DNA of 5,814 bases from Thermacetogenium sp. UBA5472 (GCA_002426495.1 DIQC01000023.1:1-5814); one strand, 5' to 3'. Numbered from the stretch's first letter, positions 1 to 5,735 are shown. Translations and numbers: made by a program. Notes: generated from the letters alone by a model not told the origin.

Positions 1-70
1 GACATCACACCGCTGCTCTTTACTTTTATTTATCATATCACTAATAGTTAGTATCTTCTAGATCACCCAA

Positions 71-103
71 GACCAATCGGAGGGACGGTTCCGGTGATTG
101 GTC
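71..103. repeat. REP-like palindrome, copy 1
   Basis: A 33-base extragenic palindrome. Perfect 8-base arms GACCAATC (71-78) and GATTGGTC (96-103) enclose a GC-rich centre that contains GGGACGGTTCCGGT (82-95). The same element occurs at the other end of the window (5670-5702), in the same orientation and with only two differences, both just inside the left arm. It lies upstream of the purC promoter, outside any open gene. By analogy with REP sequences it is probably a dispersed, non-autonomous hairpin element; that is inference, since only this window was seen. Confidence 0.85.
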
Positions 104-156
104 ATCCATCACCACCGGAACCATCAGAAGAACCGTCCCGGTGATGGTCCTGGATG
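103..156. repeat. Second REP-like palindrome, inverted relative to copy 1
   Basis: Arms CCATCACC (106-113) and GGTGATGG (140-147) are perfect complements. An alternative outer pairing is CATCCA (103-108) with TGGATG (151-156). The 26-base interior contains ACCGGAACC (114-122), the inverse of GGTTCCGGT (87-95) in the neighbouring palindrome, and AACCGTCCC (131-139), the inverse of GGGACGGTT (82-90). It is therefore a related unit in opposite orientation with a different stem, forming an inverted pair with copy 1 in the style of a composite REP element. Confidence 0.75.
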
Positions 157-171
157 GGCACGTTAAAAATA

Positions 172-180
172 TGGTAAAAT
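172..180 (+). promoter_or_regulatory. Extended -10 promoter for purC
   Basis: TGGTAAAAT is a TGn extension followed by TAAAAT, one mismatch from the sigma-A consensus TATAAT. No convincing -35 box lies 16-18 bases upstream (the region reads GGATGG or similar), as is tolerated for extended -10 promoters. Transcription would begin near 187, giving a leader of about 38 bases. The position just downstream of the REP-like pair and upstream of the only ribosome binding site here makes it the best candidate. Confidence 0.45.
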
Positions 181-210
181 AGCATTTGAGTATAACTTAT
201 ATTTTTGTAA

Positions 211-216
211 AAGGGG
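211..216 (+). promoter_or_regulatory. Ribosome binding site deciding the purC start
   Basis: AAGGGG ends eight bases before the ATG at 225. An in-frame TTG at 186 would add 13 residues but has no ribosome binding site. Those extra residues (SITYIFVKGVVL) look like translated leader rather than PurC, so the ATG is preferred. Confidence 0.75.
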
Positions 217-224
217 TAGTATTG

Positions 225-911
225 ATGAAGCTTGTTTATAAGGGTAAAACAAAGGATGTATATGCTCTAGACGACGGTAATTATCTGCTTAGATTTAAGG
301 ATGATGTGACAGGGGAAGATGGTGTATTTGACCCCGGTGCAAATACTGTTGGTTTAACTATGGAGGGAGCGGGCAGGGCAGGCCTGAGATTAACAAAATT
401 ATTTTTTGAGGTATTGAATGAAAAGGGGATACCTACCCATTATATAGATGCAGATATGGAAAAAGCAGAGATGACAGTTAAGCCAGCTGAGTTTTTTGGT
501 TATGGGCTGGAAGTCATCTGCCGCTATAGGGCAGTGGGTAGTTTTATGCGCCGTTACGGCATGTATGCTAAAGAAGGGCAGCCATTAGATGCATTTGTAG
601 AATTTACACTGAAAGATGATGCACGCCAGGACCCACCCATAACTGAAGATGCCCTTGTTATGCTGGGGATCCTTTCATCTGAGGAATACAAAACAATCAA
701 AGACCTGACAAAAGAGATCAGCGGGATAGTAAAAGAAGAGTTGGCTAAAAAGGGTATTGAACTCTATGACATCAAATTCGAATTCGGTAGAATAGGCGAA
801 AACAAGCACATTGCTCTGATCGATGAAATCTCAGGCGGAAATATGAGAGCATATAAAGATGGTAAACACATCGAACCGCTGCTATTAGAAAAAATGATGC
901 TAGAAGACTGA
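225..911 (+). CDS. purC: Phosphoribosylaminoimidazole-succinocarboxamide (SAICAR) synthase, divergent form
   Basis: A 228-residue cytoplasmic enzyme of de novo purine synthesis, predicted to join CAIR and L-aspartate using ATP to give SAICAR. Family hallmarks in order: the N-terminal YKGKTKDVY nucleotide-binding segment (residues 5-13), GLEVICRYRAVGS (94-106, the substrate-binding signature), EFTLKDDARQDPPITED (126-142), IKFEFG (183-188) and DEISGGNMR (200-208). Length is close to the usual 230-240. Two signatures are off consensus: the first normally reads P-L-E-V-V-V-R-N-V-x-A-G-S and has Gly for Pro and Val for Ala here; the last is normally DEISPDTCRLWD and here has GGN for PDT and AYKDG for LWD. 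The region around residues 26-52 also differs from the B. subtilis type. Other Clostridia are recalled to carry such a variant clade, so it is probably functional. No other pur gene is in the window, so it appears to stand alone. Its 3' end overlaps the tail of a minus-strand gene remnant by 12 bases. Confidence 0.88.
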   Translation: MKLVYKGKTKDVYALDDGNYLLRFKDDVTGEDGVFDPGANTVGLTMEGAGRAGLRLTKLFFEVLNEKGIPTHYIDADMEKAEMTVKPAEFFGYGLEVICRYRAVGSFMRRYGMYAKEGQPLDAFVEFTLKDDARQDPPITEDALVMLGILSSEEYKTIKDLTKEISGIVKEELAKKGIELYDIKFEFGRIGENKHIALIDEISGGNMRAYKDGKHIEPLLLEKMMLED

Positions 912-1075
912 TCGGTTTTGTTTCTTTAATCCGGCACCATATATCAAGCCAAAGGCAGCCCCTAAGCCAGAAAAAGCAATAAATATCGATTACCGGTGAT
1001 GGCAAACAAAGGTACGGTGATTGCTCCACCAATTGCCGTACCTACTAACATCCCTAATACCATATAACTAGTTGT
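900..1075 (-). pseudogene. Remnant of a small glycine-rich membrane protein, frameshifted
   Basis: Minus-strand reading gives a hydrophobic stretch, SYMVLGMLVGTAIGGAITVP, then LFAITGN, and stops at 962-964 shortly after a frame break. Around 987-989 the coding sense moves to another frame, which continues IFIAFSGLGAAFGLIYGAG and LKKQNRSVF and ends with TAG at 900-902. Restoring a single base would join the two into two glycine-rich membrane segments with a short basic tail, typical of small membrane proteins. No start codon with a ribosome binding site precedes it; instead it is fused in frame to an ATPase fragment. The family is not recognised. The end falls inside the purC stop region. An alternative is a sequencing error at the frame break, but the truncated fusion upstream argues for real decay. 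Confidence 0.6.
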
Positions 1076-1345
1076 CCCTGTAGATAAAACACCATCCAGT
1101 ACAGATGCCTCATTATTCAAATTGTCCAGCTCCTGGGCAAAATAGCCGATCTTGACTGAGGGATTTATTTTAATTGTTCCGCTGAAGTTCTCAAAGCCGC
1201 ATATCGTTTTTAGAAAGGTTGTCTTTCCCACACCATCGTCACCGATTACAGCGATCTTATCCCCCTGATATCCTTTTTGGGACTTTATGCAAAGGCAGAG
1301 ATCGCAGAAGAGCCTTGATATCTCCGTTAAGAAACCATTGACGCA
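1076..1345 (-). pseudogene. Fragment of an ABC-F family ATPase (second nucleotide-binding domain)
   Basis: The minus-strand frame is open from just after a TAA at 1346-1348. It contains RLFCDLCLCI, then GDKIAVIGDDGVGKTTFLKT (a Walker A motif, GxxGxGKTT), followed by CGFENFSGTIKINPSVKIGY and FAQELDNLNNEASVLDGVLS. This matches the start of the second ATPase domain of ABC-F proteins (ribosome-associated antibiotic-resistance or translation factors), where 'GTIK...KIGYFAQ' follows the P-loop. The whole first domain, the signature motif, Walker B and the rest are absent: about 90 residues remain of a protein normally above 480. The frame then runs into an unrelated membrane protein tail. The P-loop GTG at 1229-1231 is not a plausible start. 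This is a dead fragment left by deletion. Which ABC-F subgroup it came from cannot be told. Confidence 0.75.
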
Positions 1346-1367
1346 TTATGATAAAACATGGTATTAT
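1338..1367 (+). promoter_or_regulatory. Sigma-A type promoter upstream of the CNNM gene
   Basis: TTGACG (1338-1343) matches five of six bases of the -35 consensus. TATTAT (1362-1367) matches five of six of the -10 box, with an 18-base spacer and a TG dinucleotide at 1359-1360 (TGG-TATTAT, extended -10). The predicted start near 1374 gives a leader of about 235 bases before the TTG at 1610. It overlaps the 5' edge of the dead ABC-F fragment on the other strand, so that edge is also where plus-strand regulatory DNA begins. Confidence 0.6.
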
Positions 1368-1609
1368 TTATTAAGATATGAAGGAGTGCATTACTCAAGT
1401 GGACGACTTGCCTGAGGGATGTAGTACCAAAAAAACTCAACTCAAAAAGAAGAAAACGACACGTTATATGGACAGGTGTTGTTTCATCTGTTCTTAATAA
1501 TGTGCCTTTTTTTTATACATAAATGGGCAGTATTAGATTACAGATGCTTTGGCTTCTGTCTTTATCAAACCTTATCGAAATCAAACAAATTGTTAATGGG
1601 GGTATTTAA
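1368..1609 (+). other. Long leader of the CNNM gene, with hairpin and possible small ORF
   Basis: This stretch has no established gene. It holds an AAGGAG (1381-1386) and a lysine-rich open frame of 32 codons from GTG 1399 to the TAA at 1495-1497, ending RCCFICS; the spacing from AAGGAG to that GTG is 12 bases, which is long. A nine-pair stem-loop, GGACAGGTG (1470-1478) with CATCTGTTC (1485-1493), overlaps the end of that frame. A run of eight T residues (1507-1514) follows 13 bases later, too far for a standard intrinsic terminator. No known Mg2+ (M-box) or other riboswitch core was recognised. Leader-based control of the downstream gene is possible but unproven. Confidence 0.35.
1598..1602 (+). 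promoter_or_regulatory. Ribosome binding site for the TTG start of the CNNM gene
   Basis: GGGGG ends seven bases before the TTG at 1610. The first in-frame ATG would come only at residue 41, inside the membrane domain, so the TTG start is needed to keep the first transmembrane helix. Confidence 0.6.
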
Positions 1610-2923
1610 TTGGCCGACGGAGGCTCTATATACTGGCCACTGCTCTTACAGCTAACATTAATCCTTATCAATGCAGTTTTTGCCTGTGCTGAAATTGCGG
1701 TTATTTCCATAAGTGACACCAAACTCGCCATGCTCAGTACAACTGGAGATCAGCATGCTGTAAAACTTTCTGAATTAACCGAACAGCCTGCACGTTTTCT
1801 AGCCACGATACAGGTTGGCATCACCCTGGCCGGCTTTCTGGCCAGCGCTTTTGCCGCTGATAATTTTGCGGGTTTGTTGGTAAATTGGCTGATTAGTCTC
1901 GGAGTAGCCATTCCGACTCCTACTCTTAACACAATATCGGTTATTACCATAACCTTAATCCTGTCATATTTCACACTCGTATTCGGAGAACTGGTACCCA
2001 AACGAATTGCAATGAAATATGCTGAAAAGATGGCGTTGGGTATGTCAGGACTTATCTATTTTGTTTCCCAAATATTTTCACCCCTGGTCTGGTTGTTGAC
2101 AGCATCCACAAACGGAATTCTGCAGCTTATGGGGGTCGACCCACATGATGAAGAGGATGAGATCACTGAGGAAGAAATCCGGATGATGCTCCATGAAGGA
2201 AGTAAAAGGGGTGCAATAGATCTCAGCGAAAACGAGATGATTCAGAATATATTTGAATTTGACGACAAAACAGCCGAAGAAGTGATGACACATAGAACTG
2301 AAGTTGCTGTTTTATGGCTTGCTGAATCCATTGAACAGTGGGAAGAAACAATTGCTGTAAGGACTCATTCATATTACCCGATATGTGACGAGACCACCGA
2401 CAAAGTTATTGGTGTTTTAAAAACAAAGTATTTCTTCCGGACCAAAGAAAAAACGCGTGATAATATCATGAAAAACGCTGTAGGTTCAGCATACTTCGTT
2501 CCTGAAACAGTACGTACCGATGTGTTGTTTCGCAATATGCAGAAAAGCCGCAACCATTTTGCCGTAGTATTGGACGAGTATGGGGGAATGAGCGGCATTA
2601 TAACAATGAATGACCTGCTGGAAGAGTTAGTTGGAGACCTGGAAGATGACGCTTCTATCCCTGTGGAACCACCGCTGATCGAACCCATTGACTCACATAC
2701 CTGGAAGATACATGGAGCAACTCCTTTAAGAATTGTGTCCAAACAACTTGGAGTACAGCTGCCAAAAGACTATGATACATTTGCCGGTTTTGTGTTCGGT
2801 CTGCTCGGATTCATCCCTGAAGATGGAAGCAAGCCGGAATTGGATGCATATGGGCTGACAATAAAGGTAACCGAAATCAAGGAACATCAATTGGAAAGAG
2901 CTGTCGTCTGCCTTGACCAATAA
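1610..2923 (+). CDS. CNNM/CorC (HlyC) family membrane protein with CBS domain pair
   Basis: A 437-residue integral membrane protein of the family called CNNM, UPF0053 or 'hemolysin', whose members are linked to Mg2+ (sometimes Co2+) export or homeostasis. The N-terminal CNNM domain has hydrophobic segments at about residues 10-31, 62-84, 86-101, 107-127 and 143-170, with the conserved NAVFACAEIA (21-30), QVGITLAGFLASA (68-80) and GELVPKRIA (126-134). An acidic linker, DEEDEITEEEIRMML (180-194), leads to a CBS pair at about 220-345, with VMTHRTEV (225-232) and the second-CBS stretch HFAVVLDEYGGMSGIITMND (316-335). The CorC_HlyC C-terminal domain follows (about 355-432) and contains DTFAGFVFGLLGFIPEDG (389-406). 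Length and order are standard for the full form. The only oddity is VMTHRT, usually VMTPRT: Pro to His at the start of CBS1. It starts with TTG and appears monocistronic, with its own promoter and a following hairpin. Naming it an actual hemolysin would not be justified. Confidence 0.93.
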   Translation: MADGGSIYWPLLLQLTLILINAVFACAEIAVISISDTKLAMLSTTGDQHAVKLSELTEQPARFLATIQVGITLAGFLASAFAADNFAGLLVNWLISLGVAIPTPTLNTISVITITLILSYFTLVFGELVPKRIAMKYAEKMALGMSGLIYFVSQIFSPLVWLLTASTNGILQLMGVDPHDEEDEITEEEIRMMLHEGSKRGAIDLSENEMIQNIFEFDDKTAEEVMTHRTEVAVLWLAESIEQWEETIAVRTHSYYPICDETTDKVIGVLKTKYFFRTKEKTRDNIMKNAVGSAYFVPETVRTDVLFRNMQKSRNHFAVVLDEYGGMSGIITMNDLLEELVGDLEDDASIPVEPPLIEPIDSHTWKIHGATPLRIVSKQLGVQLPKDYDTFAGFVFGLLGFIPEDGSKPELDAYGLTIKVTEIKEHQLERAVVCLDQ

Positions 2924-2950
2924 TTCGCACCCAGCGTAACCAATATTTTT

Positions 2951-2975
2951 ATGATCATTTTTATGATCATTTTTT
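2951..2975. terminator. AT-rich hairpin with T-run after the CNNM gene
   Basis: ATGATCAT (2951-2958), a TTTT loop and ATGATCAT (2963-2970) form an 8-base-pair stem, followed by TTTTT (2971-2975). It starts 27 bases after the CNNM stop codon. The stem has only two G-C pairs, so it would be a weak terminator. ATGATCAT is itself palindromic, and together with the preceding T-run it also reads as a tandem direct repeat of 12 bases (TTTTTATGATCA twice). Confidence 0.45.
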
Positions 2976-3202
2976 CTGACGAAAAAGATTGACAGATTGC
3001 ACATTTATCTTGATTTGCTCCTCTACACTCATCTGTAATCCCCTTCTTTCATCCACTTCTGTCATCCCCTATAGGAATAATTTCTCGAATGCAATAAACT
3101 ATTTGACATTGGACATAATACAAAAGAACTCCCGGTACATCATTTTTTCCTATTTTTTTAGCAATTAATCGTTTTCTATTTCAAACGGGTCGTGACACCA
3201 AA

Positions 3203-3209
3203 AAGGAGG
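3203..3209 (+). promoter_or_regulatory. Strong ribosome binding site deciding the DUF4912 start
   Basis: AAGGAGG, a full Shine-Dalgarno match, ends nine bases before the ATG at 3219. An in-frame GTG at 3192 would place the site inside the coding region and add nine charged residues ahead of the membrane anchor, so it is rejected. Confidence 0.9.
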
Positions 3210-3218
3210 GAGCCACCG

Positions 3219-3992
3219 ATGACCCTATGGGAACTTTCTCTTTTATTATTTGCAATTTTAGTGGTAGGAGGTCTAGTTTGGATGTCCATTAATAACAATG
3301 CTAGAGGGTCTCTCAACCGGAAGAATATAGGTATGGCGTCAGAACGTTCTTTCGGAGGCCCAAACATCCACAGAGATGAGGATGTAGAGATTGCGGAGGA
3401 GGTGACACCACCTCACTCACAAAAGATATTTCATGAAGAAGAACAAGAAGAACACCGTTTCTTGCCGAAAATCCCTTATGCCTATGGGGGTACCTATATA
3501 AATGCAATGGCTAGGGACCCTTTTTGGATATTCGCTTATTGGGAAGTCAGCGAAAGCACAATGGAGGATATTCGCAGGCGCTATGGGTTCAATGCTTGGG
3601 AGTCTTCTCGGCCTGTGCTGAAAGTTTATGATACCACAGATCTTTACTTTTTTGACTCCCGGCAGGCATTTGAAATACAGATCAATGACCTTGCCAGTAG
3701 CTGGTACATCAACGTCGGCCAGCCTAACCACAGCTATTTTATAGAGCTCGGCCGCATTCTGCCAGATGGGACGTATATCTTCATTGCCCGCTCCAATATG
3801 GTAACCACGCCCCGCCTAGGTGTTTCTGATGTTGTCGACCTGGAGTGGATGGTTCCTACTGAATACGAAAAAAGGATCTACGGAATGCATACAAAAGCAA
3901 ACGGTTCTCCTGATTTTATCGAAGAAATGGCGCAAAAAGCCGCCGTAACAAAAATAGAGCAAGAGCATATCAGTTCCCCCATGAACTGGTAA
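3219..3992 (+). CDS. Membrane-anchored DUF4912 domain protein
   Basis: A 257-residue protein. Residues 4-22 (WELSLLLFAILVVGGLVWM) form one N-terminal transmembrane segment without a cleavage motif. A polar, acidic linker follows (about 24-80, with HEEEQEEH at 72-79), then a DUF4912 domain at about 84-222. Its recognisable conserved stretches are RDPFWIFAYWEV (99-110), SWYINVGQPNHSYFIELGRI (161-180) and the SNMVTTPRLGVSD block (192-204) before EWMVP (209-213). The tail is charged and ends SSPMNW. The biochemical function of DUF4912 is not established. The aromatic-rich fold and the gene immediately downstream, a GH57 branching enzyme only 22 bases away, suggest a carbohydrate-binding or scaffolding role in alpha-glucan metabolism, tethered at the membrane. 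The topology is uncertain: few positive charges flank the helix, so whether the domain faces the cytoplasm (where glycogen is) cannot be read confidently. Confidence 0.88.
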   Translation: MTLWELSLLLFAILVVGGLVWMSINNNARGSLNRKNIGMASERSFGGPNIHRDEDVEIAEEVTPPHSQKIFHEEEQEEHRFLPKIPYAYGGTYINAMARDPFWIFAYWEVSESTMEDIRRRYGFNAWESSRPVLKVYDTTDLYFFDSRQAFEIQINDLASSWYINVGQPNHSYFIELGRILPDGTYIFIARSNMVTTPRLGVSDVVDLEWMVPTEYEKRIYGMHTKANGSPDFIEEMAQKAAVTKIEQEHISSPMNW

Positions 3993-4014
3993 TACCACTG
4001 AAAGGGAAGAGATT

Positions 4015-5664
4015 ATGACTAAAGGTTACTTAGCAATGGTTTTACATGCACACCTGCCTTATGTGCGTCACCCGGAACATGAATACTTTTTAGAAGAGAA
4101 ATGGTTATATGAAGCAATTACCGAAACCTACCTCCCTCTCCTCTGGACTTTTGATAAATTAGCAGAGGATGGAGTTGACTTTCGAATTACTATCAATCTT
4201 TCGCCGACACTGCTCTCCATGTTTAACGATAATCTCTTACGTCAGCGCTATGTCCGCCATCTGGAGCAGCTTGTGGAACTGGCAAACAAAGAAGTGGACA
4301 GGACAGAAAATGAGCCCCAGTTTAATGCCAATGCTCTGATGTACCGGGACCTTTTCTCTCGGGCACACTATCTGTTCACAGATAAATACCAATGGAATCT
4401 TGTGGGAGCCTTTAAGCGGCTTCAGGATGCCGGCAAACTGGAGATCATCACATCTGCGGCCACCCATGGATACTTCCCTATATTAGGTATGCAGAGAGAG
4501 GTAATAAATGCCCAGGTAGCAGTTGCAGTGGATCTATATGAGCGTTGCTTCGGTCGGCGTCCAACAGGCTTCTGGCTACCGGAGTGCGGTTTTAAGCCCG
4601 GTGATGACCGTATTTTAAAGAAGCATGGGATAAAATATTTCTTAGTGGATAATCACGGACTCACCTACGCCTCCCCGCGCCCTAAGTATGGCAACTATGC
4701 GCCAATTTACTGCCCCTCCGGTGTGGCAGCATTTGCCAGAGATACCGAGTCTTCCAAACAGGTGTGGAGCGCTAAAGAGGGGTATCCGGGAGATTTTGAT
4801 TACCGAGATTTTTATAGAGACATCGGTTATGATTTGGATCAATCCTATATCGGGCCTTACCTGCCGGACGGGCCGGACGGTAAGATCCAAACCCATACCG
4901 GGCTCAAATATTACCGTATCACTAGCACCACTGATTATAAAGAGCCTTATGTCAGGTCCTGGGCAATGGAAAAGGCAGCTACCCATGCGGGAAACTTTAT
5001 GTTTAACAGGGAAAGACAGATAGAGTGGCTTGCAGAAGCCTTTGACCGTAAACCGATGATCGTGGCACCCTACGATGCCGAGCTTTTTGGGCACTGGTGG
5101 TTTGAGGGCCCACAGTGGCTCGATTTCTTAATCCGGAAAATCTGCTACGACCAGGATAATATCGAAATGATTACCCCTGGTGATTACCTGCAGATCTACC
5201 CCTGTAATCAGGTATCAACTCCTTGTGAATCCAGTTGGGGTTACAAGGGATATCATGAGGTGTGGTTAAATGGCGCCAATGATTGGGTCTGGCAGCACCT
5301 GCATAAGTCAGGAGAACGCATGATTGAACTGGCCAACAGCTATCCTGAAGCAGATGGCACACAATGGCGTGCTCTTAATCAGGCAGCCAGAGAGCTCCTT
5401 TTAGCACAGAGCAGTGACTGGCCTTTTATCATGAAGTCCGGGACTATGGTAGAGTATGCCAAGTTGCGCTTTAACTCACATATTGCAAACTTTACCAGAC
5501 TGTATGAAGGAATCAAAAGCAACTCCCTCGATGAAGGGTGGCTGAACTGGATAGAGAACTCCAATAACCTCTTCCCAGATATCGACTACCGTGTCTACCA
5601 GACACACCACATAACAGACCTCCCCGGCTCCTTATCCCAACAAGCAGCAGCGGTTGGTGGGTGA
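4015..5664 (+). CDS. GH57 family 1,4-alpha-glucan branching enzyme
   Basis: A 549-residue glycoside hydrolase family 57 protein of the branching-enzyme (DUF1957) type, predicted to cut alpha-1,4 links in a glucan and re-attach the chain as an alpha-1,6 branch, so making glycogen-like polymer in the cytoplasm (no signal peptide). Conserved regions: HAHLPYVRHP (11-20); ITSAATHGYFP (145-155); GFWLPECGF (185-193), with Glu190 as the expected nucleophile; APYDAELFGHWWFEGP (351-366), with Asp354 as the expected acid/base; and SSWGYKGYHEVWLNGAND (406-423). The helical C-terminal domain runs to about 527 (FPDIDYRVY, 520-528). These positions agree well with the characterised Thermus and Thermococcus enzymes as recalled (Glu near 184, Asp near 354). 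About 20 low-complexity residues then follow (THHITDLPGSLSQQAAAVGG), longer than the usual end. The start ATG has a moderate site, AAAGGGAAGAG (4001-4011). It is the second gene of a two-gene unit with DUF4912 and is followed by a REP-like palindrome and a terminator. Confidence 0.95.
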   Translation: MTKGYLAMVLHAHLPYVRHPEHEYFLEEKWLYEAITETYLPLLWTFDKLAEDGVDFRITINLSPTLLSMFNDNLLRQRYVRHLEQLVELANKEVDRTENEPQFNANALMYRDLFSRAHYLFTDKYQWNLVGAFKRLQDAGKLEIITSAATHGYFPILGMQREVINAQVAVAVDLYERCFGRRPTGFWLPECGFKPGDDRILKKHGIKYFLVDNHGLTYASPRPKYGNYAPIYCPSGVAAFARDTESSKQVWSAKEGYPGDFDYRDFYRDIGYDLDQSYIGPYLPDGPDGKIQTHTGLKYYRITSTTDYKEPYVRSWAMEKAATHAGNFMFNRERQIEWLAEAFDRKPMIVAPYDAELFGHWWFEGPQWLDFLIRKICYDQDNIEMITPGDYLQIYPCNQVSTPCESSWGYKGYHEVWLNGANDWVWQHLHKSGERMIELANSYPEADGTQWRALNQAARELLLAQSSDWPFIMKSGTMVEYAKLRFNSHIANFTRLYEGIKSNSLDEGWLNWIENSNNLFPDIDYRVYQTHHITDLPGSLSQQAAAVGG

Positions 5665-5669
5665 GTCGA

Positions 5670-5702
5670 GACCAATCAGGGGGACGGTTCCGGTGATTGG
5701 TC
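5670..5702. repeat. REP-like palindrome, copy 2
   Basis: Arms GACCAATC (5670-5677) and GATTGGTC (5695-5702) enclose AGGGGGACGGTTCCGGT. It matches copy 1 (71-103) at 31 of 33 bases and in the same orientation; the differences are at 5678 and 5680. It begins five bases after the branching-enzyme stop codon. It has no T-run, so it is not itself a terminator, though it may stabilise the mRNA 3' end. Confidence 0.85.
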
Positions 5703-5735
5703 CAAAATTCACAATTTAAGTTACAATGCAAAAAC

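Noticed and set aside
71..156. CRISPR array
   Set aside because: Only two adjacent, inverted, unequal palindromes are present, with no regular spacing or repeat-spacer pattern.
772..1032. 86-codon minus-strand frame overlapping the purC end
   Set aside because: The translation is not protein-like (Cys, Trp and Arg rich) and merely runs antisense to purC and the remnant in another frame.
1470..1514. Hairpin 1470-1493 plus T8 as an intrinsic terminator in the CNNM leader
   Set aside because: The T-run begins 13 bases after the stem, too far for the standard mechanism; kept only as leader structure.
1368..1609. M-box or other metal riboswitch ahead of the CNNM gene
   Set aside because: No recognisable core motif was found by eye; a covariance search would be needed to say more.
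1610..2923. Annotation as a hemolysin
   Set aside because: The name is historical for this family; the CNNM, CBS and CorC_HlyC domain order points to ion homeostasis and nothing here indicates a toxin.
3103..3119. TTGACA followed by CATAAT as a promoter for the DUF4912 gene
   Set aside because: The spacer is only five bases and no -10 box lies 16-18 bases from the TTGACA, so no promoter is called, although one must exist somewhere in this AT-rich gap or upstream.
4642..5094. 150-codon open frame on the minus strand inside the GH57 gene, and a 111-codon frame on the plus strand at 4688-5023
   Set aside because: Both lie wholly within a well-supported enzyme and have no ribosome binding site or recognisable domain; they are shadow frames.
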